Source of the DNA: Chromera velia
Lineage: Eukaryota; Sar; Chromeraceae
Direction of reading: 5' to 3'
NCBI GenBank assembly: GCA_018398765.1
Contig: JAHBMJ010000731.1
Span: 87,957 to 123,009, forward strand
DNA: 35,053 nt
Of this stretch, positions 9,946 to 21,381 are shown one piece after another. Each line of letters starts with the position of its first letter. The first letter of the stretch is position 1. The position numbers and the translations under genes are program-made. The notes beneath the pieces were generated by a model. That model searched no databases. It saw nothing but the letters and a program-made list of their open reading frames with translations, and had not been told where the DNA came from.

Positions 9946-12900
9946 TCACGAACGCTTTGGTCGCTCAAGACCGGACACTTTCGGACCACCCTGGTCGAGC
10001 TGAGCCTCGTCCGCATGCTGCACAACGTCCGACGAGACGGTGTGTAATGAGACGTCCAGTACTTCAAGCCATCGTCGGAACGTCATGGAAAGACGGCGAA
10101 ATCCCTCCCGATCCCCACACGAGCTGGTGTGCTTCTCTGTGGTTCTCTCTCTTTTCGAGATTGAATCTGATGGGTCTCTCTTTACTGCCTTTTGGGATTC
10201 TTCAAACGCTGTGCTCACGTTCAGATGTACGTGAAGCCCCTTCCCTTCTGCATTTGCTGCGCCGAGTCGTCCCTGTGCAGGACACTCAGTCCCCCCCTCC
10301 CCTTCTTCAAAAGAATCTCTGAGCATATCCGAGAGGGGGGGCTCTGCGGGAGGGACGGAAGGAGAGAAAGTTTTGTTGAGAGAAAATGGACGCACGCAAC
10401 CAACAACATGGAATGAAACAGGCATACGGCAAATCCAGTTGTCTGTCGTGCTTGTTTGTTTTTTGCGGGCAGGGAGGCGGGTGGGAAATAAGAAGCTAAG
10501 CGTTTCTGCCGTTGAAAATTCAAGCGAACCCTAATGAAGATCAGAGACATACAGCACAACACGAAAGAAAACAGACTGACTGACCTGAGATAAGACCTAT
10601 CAGTTCCCTGCTCACGAATGCGAAAAAGGGGGAGGCGACACCTTTGCAGTGCCACGGAAATGAGCAGTCGCCTTTAGAGGAAGTCTCTTTCAGCTCTTCA
10701 CCGGAAGGTCCCCTCTGCCCTTCTTCTGCATGTGCTCTATCTTCCCCTGCGCATCCAGCAAACCCCTGAGATGGTAACACGACCGTCCAGCTTTTCCCTT
10801 CTACCCTCTCAAGAAGGTCTAAGAACTTCTCTGAGTGCACGAGGGCATCGTCAGACACTACAAGTGTCCACAGGCTCTGTCGTCCAAGCGCCCGCACACA
10901 GAATCCCAGGGCCTCAACAAGAGCACGGCCACCCCAAGCACCCACGCCTTCCCCACCTTTCCGTGTGGCCCCGGAAACAATGAAAACATCCCGAAAAGCG
11001 AAAATTTCCCTCTCGAGTTCTGCCCCTGCGTCTTCTTCTGAGTGAACGAGAAAAAAGTCCACGCTGCCATCTGTTTGGCCTGCAATCTCACGAAGGGCCC
11101 TATGGGACCCCTCACAGCCCCCTCCCCCGGCCTCTCCCCGAATGCACGCTCGGGCTTTCCGGGACCGCGCAGAATTGGAGGACAGAACAACCAGACTGAC
11201 GAGACGGAGCTTCGACCCATGGAGACGGGAGGTCGCCCAGGTCGGCACTGCCCCTGTGGGGCCCTGTCGAACCAGCCACGGTGCCACCCCTTTCCGTCGG
11301 AGTTCGTTGAAGTCTCCAGGATTTGACAGAGGGGACACAGGGTCATGGAGGGAAACGACGGCAGAGACTCCGGGAGGAAGGGCGGAGCTGAGAATGTCAG
11401 TATAATTGTGTAAAAAGTCGACATGTGCACATATGCATGCTTGTCAGGGAATCAGCCACACCAGGAGTAGGATTCCAGAATGAAAGCAAGCTTTTTGAGT
11501 CACTCTGCTCGCACAAGGGTGCCGCGAGACAACACAAAATCGGAATACAAAACCAGATGAATGAATGAGCGAGCAAAAACAACATTCTTGAGAGAAGAGA
11601 AGAGAAACGAGAATGCTGCTGAGGAGGAGCAGATTGCACCGATGGGGAGGCATGTTATACAACGAAGAGAGGAAAAAGGAAAGAAGGAGAAGAAAAGCAA
11701 CGACTCACTTTGAGTCATGAGCCTGCTACAAGATGTGTACGGAGATTCGGAGACGGAAGAATAAGTAGGGAAAAAAAACCAACAAACTTACTTGAGGAGG
11801 GACCCGGTCCGCTTCTTTCTCTCCATGTATGCTTGAACGTCAAACTCCACCTCCTTTACCACTATTCCCTTTCTCTCCAACCCACTCTGGCCTTCCTGCC
11901 GTGTCGTGTCTCCGAACACCTCCTCCGCCCTCTTTGTGCTTGCACCTCCCGTCCCAGTCTCCTCAACTTGAATACGAAAATGTCCAACCGAAAATCCTGT
12001 CCACACAGCAGCCTGGAGCCCCTTCTCATTGGCGTCCCAAAAGAATCTTTCGTGCTCTCCCAACACAAAAGGGACACTCTGGTGTCCCTTCTCTTTGGTT
12101 TCTCCACTCCCTTCTTCTCCAGCTTCTTCCTTCTCTGAAACCTTTGGTGTAGGCATCCAAATATTCTTCTCTGCCAGCCTGCGCACAGAGCCAAGAAACG
12201 CCATCGGCACAAGGTCATACCGGACCGTTCCATCCACAGCCCCCCCCCCTCCCATACGAGGATAGGGTTCCAATACCAGGAGCCCCCCCACCTCCCTGAG
12301 AGATCCTCTGTAGGCCCCGAATATCCGTTCGTCCTCTCTGATGGGAAACCCGAGCTGCATCATCGATGGCATAGGCATGAGTGAGGGTGCATGCACCAAG
12401 GAAAGAACGAAGAAGCAGCAAAGGAGAGCAAAATCGACTAGAAGACTTCAATTTTCCAGAAGGACATGGTCAAACTAAATGAGAAAGAAAAGCGCAAGAA
12501 AAAAGAAATGTAGGAGTGGCTACAAACAGACGTGCGCTTGCATACCTACATATATATCGAGATGTGAACATCTATATAAGTCAACGCAACCCCGCATCCC
12601 CTCTCCATTTCATCGGCCTCCAAAGAGACGATTCATGAAAACGAAACACTGTGCACACCACAAGGAACACGAAGAAACAAAAAACAGACTGCGTGACCTC
12701 TTCTTTTTCTGACCTCTGAAACGACTGTCAAACAGACACACACACACACACGCACACAGACACACAGACGCACAGACACACAGACACAGACACAGACACA
12801 GACACAGACACACACATCCAGGCAAAAATACAGAGACGTATAGATGCAATCTGCATGCTCTCTTTCTTTCAATTGGACAAGCTGGCAGCATTCAGACAGA

Positions 12901-14959
12901 CAGACAGACAGAGATAAGCATACACAACTGTCCCTGCAGACAGGCCTCTGAATACTGCCCCACACGAGCCCCAGCTACCCACTGACCGACTGACTGACCA
13001 CATCCAGAGCCGGCCCCCCTCTGCCCCCCCCGAGGAATCTCTCCAGCAAACAGGGGAGGCAGGTCTCGTGTGTGGGAAGGAAGTCATCATCGAGGAGAAG
13101 GACCATCTCCCTCTGGAGAGAATTGGCCCACTCACCGGGAAGTGATGATGCATTCTTCTGACCCGTCCCCTCTAACGTTGTCAACCGCGCATTTCCTCTT
13201 GAGCCAAATCTTACGTGGAAGAAGACGGGAAGAGAAGGGTCTAAGTGTGATTCCCCTTCTTCATTTGCACTTTCCGTTGAGATGACTTCGTTTCTGCTTT
13301 CTTCCTTTCTGTCTTCGGCGGCGGGAAAAACTAGTGAAAGCATCAAATTTCGGGAACGAGACAGACCGAAGTCATACGGCACACCGAGGGCGAACATGCT
13401 GATGTCCTCTGAGTGTCTCTTTACTGACACCCAACCATCAGGCCGAGAAGAAGGAAAAGCAAACGGACGATCCACAGTGGCAGAGAGCGAAGGACTGTCG
13501 CCTGCGTATTCCCCCTCTTCATACCCGCCCGCTTCTTTTGATAGAGACCGCACGCTATGCCTCTTTCCCTTTCCCCCATCTTCCTTCTTCTCTGTCTTCT
13601 TCTCTCTTTCACAAGAAAGGAGCACAGGCACATGTGTGTCGATACTCCGCACGCCGAGACGCAGTCTGCAGTCATCGAAAAGTCATCGAAAGAAGCCAAA
13701 AAGGAAGATAAAAGGAGGGGACGAGGGGTCGATGACGCTCGTGGTCGAGTGATAGAGCAAAAACAATTCCATCCTTCAGGAGGATTCTAGACATGACACA
13801 GCCAGAAAGCGCTTGAGCCACAAAGAAAGCTTGCAAAAGGTTCAGATAACATACAGTGACTGCATGTGTGTGTAGAGAGAGAGAGCCGTCCTCACCTTTC
13901 AAGTGCAGCACACCTGCCACCGCTGTGTGAAGCGACGACGACGGCGTCTTCAACTCTGACTGCGACGACCCGAAGAGAGACCGACGCAAAGCTGTGTACT
14001 TTCAAATTCATTTGCTTTTTTTCGGGAAGGGACCAAACGGGGCAGGCACAAGGAGAAGCGGAAGGGGAGTCCCGCATGCTCTCTGAAGACGGAAGAAGAC
14101 AATGAGAACACGAAAAACACGACAAGTCAAACACCGTCCCTCCTTTCAACCCCCCCCCAGCGCACGATGCTCCCGGTTTCCCTCTGCGCGTGTCTACACT
14201 CGTATCTGTGTCTGTGTACGTCTCTGAGACAACAACTGCCCTCGCAGTGGCAGTTTCTGCTGCCCTCCATGCCCCGCCGTTGAGGCTGCCGTATGGCTTT
14301 GGACGCTTGGAATCAGGCAGATCAGGGTAGACCGCGGAGGACAGCACCACCGTTTCTGCCTTTCTACCGATTCCACCAGTCAACCCTTCCTCGCAGCGCA
14401 CACACTCACATACATCTCGCCTACAATCACCAGTTTTGAGCGATTCTCCGCCCTTCTTTGCGCTCTTGCTGTCATCCATCCCATGTGCCGTTGCATTTTT
14501 TGCACCAAAATCAAAAGTTCTGTCTTGACCTCTTCTTTGGCGCACAAGTCGACAAGTCCCTCCAACGTTCAGAGCGGGGACAAAAGGGAAAAAGGTGGAG
14601 TGCGGGTGGAACTCAATCGAACAAAACCCTTTTTCTTCACCTTCTCCTTCTTCTGTGTGCATCTCTTGTGGACTCTCTGTGAGGGTCAGGAGCTGAAACC
14701 GCAAAGAGGAGAAAGCGCCGTCGGCGACCCCCTCAATCCCCCGTGTGCGCTTCTGTTGTCGCTTCTCAACCCCCCCCGCCCTCTCGTCACCCTTCCTCTC
14801 CCCCTTCCGTCCCCCCTCCACATTCCCTTCTGTGTGCCTTCCTAGCACAGGATCTCTTTCTGCATCCTCATCTTCAGGAAGAGAGAGGAAGCGAAGACTG
14901 CGGCCTCCCTTCCTCCTCGGGGGGTCCAGAAGAAGCTGCGAGACGGCTGCGTTCACTTC
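9946..14959 (-). CDS. Two-domain glycosyltransferase: GT12-like (B4GALNT type) fused to GT31-like
   Basis: Exons (minus strand): 14959-13896, 13665-12999, 12354-11792, 11387-10585, then a last exon starting near 10247 (or 10208) and ending with TGA at 9948-9946. Junctions are GT-AG with matching phases; the 10247 start gives 1132 aa. The first exon is low-complexity stem. A GT-A domain follows: 'VVVASHSGGRCAALERL' / 'GVRSIDTHVPVLLS', 'PYDFGLSRSRNLMLS', the metal-binding 'EMVLLLDDDFLPTHE' (DDD at 13083-13091) and 'LGEHERFFWDANEKGL' with 'GFSVGH'. This is the order of beta-1,4-GalNAc transferases. About 75 extra residues separate RNLMLS from DDD. After the splice 'SLLN/SALPPGVSAVVSLHD' comes a GT31-like domain: 'LVVLSSNSARSRKARACIR', 'VDFFLVHSEEDAGAELERE', 'LWTLVVSDDALVHSEKFL' (SDD at 10847-10855) and 'FPWHCKGVASPFFAF'. 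Probably Golgi glycan synthesis; substrates unknown. The N-terminus and membrane anchor are uncertain: the first exon begins at a repeated splice acceptor and may belong to the upstream gene. Confidence 0.7.
12733..12815. repeat. Intronic CA / CAGA microsatellite
   Basis: Interrupted CA and CAGACA units inside the 644-bp intron between 12998 and 12355. Cysteine/valine-rich open frames read through it on the minus strand are artefacts. Confidence 0.9.
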
Positions 14960-15344
14960 CTGCATGCACGGTAGACGACAAGAAAAAAGAGAGCGTTCAC
15001 TTCCTGCATGCACGGTAGACGACAAGAAAAAAGAGAGCGTTCACTTCCTGCATGCACGGTAGACGACATGAAAAAAGAGAGCGTTCACTTCCTGCATGCA
15101 CGGTAGACGACAAGAAAAAAGAGAGCGTTCACCTCCTGCATGCACGGTAGACGACAAGAAAAAAGAGAGCGTTCACTTCCTGCATGCACGGTAGACGACA
15201 AGAAAAAAGACAGCGTCCACTTCCTGCATGCACGGTAGACGACATGAAAAAAGAGAGCGTTCACTTCCTGCATGCACGGTAGACGACATGAAAAAAAAGA
15301 GCGTTCACTTCCTGCATGCACCGTAGACGACAAGAAAAAAGAGA
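14949..15344. repeat. Nine tandem copies of a 44-bp unit carrying a 3' splice-acceptor sequence
   Basis: Units begin at 14949, 14993, 15037, 15081, 15125, 15169, 15213, 15257 and 15301: exactly nine with no length drift and few substitutions. On the minus strand each unit reads as a T/C-rich run, then GTGCATGCAG, then GAAGTGAACGC, i.e. polypyrimidine tract plus CAG acceptor plus the first bases of the glycosyltransferase exon at 14959. Each unit also holds an ATG inside the acceptor (gcATGCAG). Because 44 is not a multiple of three, acceptors in successive units enter different frames; the two units nearest the exon keep the frame open, while unit three would meet a stop quickly. Confidence 0.95.
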
Positions 15345-15364
15345 GCTAAACACGATAAGAATTA

Positions 15365-18300
15365 TCAAGGTGGGGGATCATAGAGCATCCAACCAAAAGA
15401 TTCGACACCATCCATGGGGGTCCACCCGAGAGACCGACCCATGCCTTCCTTCTCTGTCCCTCCATGCAGCACAGAGCTAGCGGACTCTTTCGGACTTGTT
15501 GAATTCAGGGCAATGACAAAGACAGGACAGGAACAAGGGAAGAGAGGAGAATAACTGGCGCCCATCGATACACGCGCGCAAAGAACGCTATTCTTCAGCA
15601 AATTTTCCATACAGTTCATCCAGATTCAGAAGAACAGTGGGAAGACAGGCAGAGAGAAAGAATCGCAAAGCAAGAGAGAGAACAGACCAACCGAAGGCCG
15701 TCCCGTCAGAGAAAAGAGAAGTCTCTCTGTCCCCTTTCCACTGCGTTCCGGTTCATCCCCTTCCAAAGGACCGTCTCTTTCTGTCTCCCCACCCCTCCCT
15801 TCGCCCTCGCTCTCCCACCCACACGAAGAAGCCCGTACAGATACAAGACCCCATTCGCAGAGAGAGACTGCAGCAGAGGTCGAAAGCAGGCCCCCGATTC
15901 CTGCAATAGAGAGAGCACGGTCGGAGTCGGGGGATACATATGCAAACATTTCCCTGAGTACCAAATTCACAATTCGCAAAAAGAAAGACGCCCCTTGCGG
16001 TGACCGACGCCAACGACAGGGAGGGTATGCATGAATGACGATGACGTGAATGTAGTCATAGATCGATCAGCTCATAGCCAGGCAAAACTTGGATCAGCGA
16101 TTTGAGATACGAGAACAACCGAGTAGAAACGCTCAGAGACAGCGTGCGTGGGGCACCATACGCAGAATAGAGGCAAAACAAGCTTTGAAAAAAAGAAAAG
16201 AATGCAGGAAGGAGCTAGGGAAACACAGAAAGAAAACAGTGCAACAAACAGATGCATGCAGCTGGCAGACGCACCCTCTCTCCGTTGGCACTGCACCTTC
16301 ACGGGTCCGTCGGCAGGTGCCCAAATCTGCACTCATACATTGACTCACTCAGATAGACAGATATTAATAGATAGACAGAAAGACGGGCAGACAGAGCGCA
16401 ATTTTATGCTTCACAGGGGACCTCGAGCCAAGTTCTTGATCTGTCAGCGAGAAGATAGGCAGATTTCTGCGAACTGTCAGAAAGAAAATGCGTCTGTGGG
16501 AAGGAAACAAAGTCGGGGAAGAATTGTGTGAAACGGGAACGAGAGACGCCGTATTCGGTCATGATGAACAGAGAGACATTGGAGACGGGAGAACGTCCAG
16601 CCAGCCCACAGGGACACATGCAGAAGGCCAGAACAGCTAGAGCAGAACAAAAATGTATTCCTGAAGGGGGCAAACGTCCGCACGACAGGGAGTCAGAGAA
16701 AGACAGCGGAAGGTTAGAAAACGATGTGGACTGATAAGGCGATTGGGGGGGTCGACCATTCTGCGGACATGCGATTGATTTCGTCATACTTCATCTGTCG
16801 TGGGTCTGTCGATCTGTCAGCGAGATTATGGAACCAAACCGAAAAAAAAGGGCAACAGTCATTGTGCATTCAGAGCATTCGGACACTGTCCCACATCTTC
16901 ATCCAGGTTTCTCCTTTCCTTCCTCCCTGACCAACCTGAAAAACGACCCCCCACTCCCTCCCCTCAGCCTCAACAGGTGCAGCCCCAACCGCTCTGAAGA
17001 AACGAAACGCACGTCGCGAGCCTTCCGCCTCTGCTGGCAGGCCCACGGCCTCCGAGGGCGACCTCGGGTAAAGGCTGAAAGAAGAAAAAAGCGCAGGAGA
17101 AATCGAAGAATATCGCAATGACAGCCCTTCCCCTCCCAGACGACGACATTGCATCTTTTTCGTGTCGTCTTCCAAAGTCCGACAACTCAGGTCCTTCCCG
17201 TCTCTCTCTGCATTGTCAGGGTCGTTTGAGGCCATCTCGTTCTGCCCCAGCTCCAGAGAGAACAGACGAAGCGCGAGGCCTACCACACTGCAGGCAGGCA
17301 CGCAGGCAGTATTCAATCAAGTCTTTGAGGGCGAAGAAAACGGGAGCGAGTCTGGCCACCTCCCCAGTCAGAGGGAGGCTAAGCAGTGTGGCCCTCTCAC
17401 TCTATCGTTTTTTGCCCATATGCGTGTGGCGGGGAGGAGAGTGGAGATGACGCGATAAGTAAGGTAGGTGTGTATGTTTGAGTGTGTGTGTGTGTGTGTG
17501 TGTGTACGTGTGTATCCCGTGAGGAAGAGTAAAGACTTGCAAACGCACACAGCGCGACTTTTTTATTCTACCCCAGATTACATCTGCCAGTTCGACCCCC
17601 TGTCTCTATATCCCTTGGCCCCTTCCAATCGAATTTCTCAACTAATCTGACCACACGCAAATCCATTGCTGACAGAGAGATACCTGTTGTATGTCGGCGT
17701 AGGAGTCGCTCCCCGGAGCCACTGACCCTCTCCTCCCCCCTCCCTTTCCTTCCTCGCACTCCCTGCAGCCCCTTCCTGACGCTGACCCACCACGACACCA
17801 GGCACCGTCGCAGGCGACACCGGCAGTGGGAGACGTGAGGGCAGCCAGACACAGGAGGAGAGGACGGAGTCTAGATCGGCAGCTTCGAAGGAAGGACGGG
17901 CCTCGAAAAGTCCGGATGCGCCATGGAACTTCTTTTTCCGGCGCCGCTGTAGACACGGGGAGGAAAGAAGAGAGAAAAGGTGAACGTGACCATAAAATCG
18001 AACCTCACAGGAAAATGCGGGGGGATGACAAATACCTACCAGGTGCAACAACCTCCCATGCGCAACATCAAAATTCACAATACCCTCAATCGACGTTTCC
18101 ATTGAAAAGAACTGTGGACACACCGGGAAAGCACTATGAAAAGCCCCTCCAAACAAAAAAAGCTTTCGATCCATGTGCTGAGAATTTTTTCATCAAAAAT
18201 GATTGTCCAAGCACAACGCAAGAGAAGACTCAAACCACAAAATATCTATCATGACAGAAACAGAGTGTTCAACGAAGGAGACTCACGTCCACTCCCAATC

Positions 18301-19159
18301 CATCCTGCCACACATGGGAGGCGACAGTCCACGGAGGAAGAAGGACAATTTGCTCAACGCCCCCCTCCCCCTCCCCCTCTCCCTCTGCCTGCAGTTCACT
18401 CCCGGAATTTTGGACATGGGCGATACCGTCTCCTTGCCCTCTCGTAGAACCCGTCTCCATGTACTGTTTTGTTTTTTCTGCCCGTGCTTTTTTCTCTGAA
18501 ATGTGCTCCTTGTATGCTATTGAGAAGGCGAGATCTGCGAGATGTCAGGGGCGCACACCAGTTATGGAAAATGGGCGAGCTCTCGAAGCTAGGGCGCTCC
18601 ACTCGAACCCAAACGACAAATCTGTTCAACAACGCTTCACCTCCCAGCACAGCGAGAAAAACAAAAACCAAAAGACTACGAGACCGACCGCATCAGAGAA
18701 ATAGAGGGGACAGAAAAACGCAGCAAAGAAAGAACGAGGTCAAGTTGAAAGTTTTTACGTATGCACATGCAATTAAGTGCGCTAATGGCCTTAATTCCTT
18801 TTTCCCACACGGCTGAACAGAACCGACCGAGGGGGGTGACCATTTCCTCACGCAGTGCCCTTTCCCTCTCCTTCATGAGGGACCACAAAGAGGAATCAGA
18901 GAACCGGAGCAGGAGCTCGAAGGCCCTCTGTCCGAGCGGCGAATGGGTCCTCGCGAGAACTAACGGGAGGCTGGAGGCGCAAAGCCGGGAGGGAAGCTTT
19001 GAAGGGAGGTCTGAAGGTGCCTGAAAGAGAGGAGGCAGGTAAAGGCGTAAAGTCGAAAGGGGGGACACGTCATCAAGCCCAACGATAATCGACAGGCCAA
19101 AGAACGGACCGTCAGACAGACATCTACTCCTGTCCCTCTCTCACTCTCTCTCTCTCTCT

Positions 19160-19205
<46 letters not shown>

Positions 19206-21381
19206 CATACACACATACATGCATACACAGAGTACAGGGAAAGAGAGAGGCAGACAGTGAACGAAGTGCCGGGATTTAATAAAGAGCTCCAGGATCGAAG
19301 ATGAAAGAAGGTCAGAAGAAAACGAGAGTATAAAAAGCAAAAGAAGAAAAGGGAAGGGGTGTTCGAGGGTTCTGTTCACCAAAGAGGGTCACCGACCCGC
19401 CCAACCGACCTACAGACAGACAGACACAGACAGACAGACAGACACAGACAGACAGACACAGACAGACAGACAGACTATGTGTTTCTTCTTCTTCTCCCTC
19501 CTTTTCTTCATGAACACAACAGACAGACTATATGTTTCTTCTTCTTCTCCCTCCTTTTCTTCATGAACACAACAGACAGACTATATGTTTCTTCTTCTTC
19601 TCCCTCCATTTCTTCATGAACACAACAGACAGACTATATGTTTCTTCTTCTTCTCCCTCCTTTTCTTCATGAACACAATAGACTGACTGACAGACAGACT
19701 GTAGACTGACTCACTCTTTTGAAGAGACCCCATCGAGAAGTCTCATCAGTCAAGCCGAACGAGGGCGGAAGGGAAAAGGGAGACGGAGGAGGAGAAGTTT
19801 TCCCTTCTGGTTTTCCAACCCGAACCTCCTCTTCCTTTTCCAGGGAAGAGACAGAGTTCGTCCGCAATTTTCTGCCTTTCTCAAGTCGGCACTCAAACAG
19901 CAGGACGTCAAGCCGAAAGTCTGAAGCATCTTTTTGATCCGGTAACCTTTTTTCGTTCCCCCGTCCCTCATCTTGCTCTTCTTCTTTCAGAACTCTCTCC
20001 GCTTGTGATGCCTGTCGGGAACTTCTCCTCACAAGCAGGGGGTTTCCTGAAGAACGAACGGTGGACGCAAAGTCAGGCGAGGTCGTGTCAGAAACATTGG
20101 CATCTGTTAAATGAATTTAGAGAGGCGACGCATGATAGCTGGCTGCATGGCGTGGTGTATCTGTTGCTTAGCTGAGTAAAAAAAAAACCAACGGCGGTGC
20201 AAACAGGCCGCGAATGGTGAATTGCTACCTTTTCGAAGGAGCCAGATTTTGCATGAGCGTCTGAGTGCTGCAAATTGACAACCTTGCAGCTTTACACACG
20301 CACTCACTTACTTGCAGTTGCGAACACGTCAATGCGGTTGAGGAAAAGGCCGAGGGGGCGCATGCAGACACCTGCGTGAGCGACGGATGGATGGATCAAC
20401 GGACTGAGGGGTACTTGCAGGACGAATGCATGCAAGAAACTTCGAAATGGATACAATTGACCCCACCGACAAGTGCCAGGAAGAGAAGTGGGAGAAGTAC
20501 ACTAGTCTATTGATCGCTTCGCGAGTGAGAAGAGAAGAAACTGAGTGAAACGGCAGAGCCGTGAGGGGAAGACGGTGGATCGAAGGAAAGCGAGAGAGGG
20601 GACGTACAGAAAAAAGGGGAGATATTAATAGAAGAGAGCGAAATCTGGATTGCCGCAAACGGGAACGTCACCGACCTCCTTCCCTCAGCACAAAGTCCAA
20701 GCAGACAACATCCAGTGCGTACTGAACTTTCCCCTCTCTCAGCAGATTCAACACGGCGCCTCCACTTTGGAGGCCCTCGTGCAACAGAAGCTCTATTGAG
20801 GTGACCAGAACCAAACAATAACCGTGGTCGCTGTACCTTTCTTCAAGTTCACTCTTCTCTTCATTCTTCTGTCTTTCTCTGTTGGCTGTTCCTTCTCCTT
20901 CCCCCGCGTTGAGGACAATGACGACCACGCGGCTCTCAGGATGGTGCCAGAATATGCTGTCCAGAGATGCTATTGCTCCCTCAGTCAAGGAATGCTCACC
21001 CCCCCCGTCACTGTAACCCTCCACAAGTAAAAAGAAGGTCAGCCTCCGAGGGACTGTCTCCGTCTCTGCCCCTCCCTTTCCAGAAGAAGACACTCGAATG
21101 GAAGGGCGAGTAAGGATTTTGTCTCGCACACAGACAGGTAAAATCGGAGAAGGCCTCTCGCATCCCGCAGCGATCTGCCCACCTTTGCACCCTTCTCCAG
21201 TGTCCCCGGAGCCCCTCTGTACCCTGTCGTCTTCTGGATCCCTTCGCCCCTTCTCCCCAACCTCGACACTTGACCACTCGACGGACGCTTTTGAATGTTG
21301 GTGGACACAGCATCGAGATGCCGAGGACCGGTCGAGGAGGGAGCCAAGCAACGAGAACAGAAAAAGAAAGATCGTGGCCAT
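15365..21381 (-). CDS. GT32 / alpha-1,4-galactosyltransferase-like type II membrane protein; 3' half of model tentative
   Basis: Start ATG at 21381 opens a short signal anchor, 'MATIFLFLFSLLGSLL'. Model exons (minus): 21381-20676, 20371-20312, 20103-19715, 19020-18759, 18384-18287, 18111-18040, 17946-17684, 17287-16936, 16326-16275, 15953-15823, 15592-15365. Phases agree and the sum is 2613 nt (870 aa). Exons 1-6 resemble A4GALT/GT32: 'RLTFFLLVEGYSD', 'HHPESRVVVIVLN', 'YALDVVCLDFVLREGG', 'LPLVLARTHSPLGQRAFEL', 'TPLGRFCSAVWEKG' and 'EQIVLLPPWTVASHVW'. Where the family has GG-Y-L-D-x-D, this model reads GG-V-C-M-R-P-L, so the metal-binding DXD motif is missing unless a small exon was overlooked. 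Exons 8-11 rest on splice signals and frame alone ('GVVFQ/IWAPADGPVKVQC', 'LSANGVLYLYGLLR'); the gene could instead end at TGA 17638 or continue into the glycosyltransferase exon at 14959. Expected in the Golgi. Confidence 0.55.
17482..17505. repeat. (GT)12 microsatellite
   Basis: Twelve GT dinucleotides, probably within an intron of the minus-strand glycosyltransferase gene. Confidence 0.95.
19145..19202. repeat. (CT)n-(AC)n compound microsatellite
   Basis: CT run at about 19145-19160 followed by about 19 AC units, in the intron between 19714 and 19021. Confidence 0.95.
19412..19475. repeat. CAGA/CACAGA microsatellite
   Basis: Interrupted CAGA units within the same intron, running directly into the 53-bp tandem repeat. 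Confidence 0.9.
19473..19684. repeat. Four tandem copies of a 53-bp intronic unit
   Basis: Units start at 19473, 19526, 19579 and 19632 and are nearly identical: GACTATATG, a TTTCTTCTTCTTCTCCCTCC run, TTCATGAACACAA and CAGACA. The last copy fades into GACTGACTGACAGACAGACT. The array lies just downstream, on the minus strand, of the donor at 19714. Confidence 0.95.

Noticed and set aside
10732-11405. Plus-strand frames opposite the GT31-like exon
   Set aside because: They are antisense shadows, Pro/Arg-rich, and lack motifs; the minus frame carries the transferase motifs and consistent splice sites.
12610-12965. Cys/Val-rich frames on the minus strand
   Set aside because: Translation of the CA microsatellite within an intron whose flanking exons splice in phase.
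15085-15333. Open frame with repeated 'STVHAGSERS' and 'CRLPCMQEVN' text
   Set aside because: It is only the translation of the 44-bp repeat in successive frames; it stays open because few stops fit the unit.
14949-15344. CRISPR-like array
   Set aside because: The 44-bp units are directly contiguous with no variable spacers, no cas genes are nearby, and the setting is an intron-rich eukaryotic genome.
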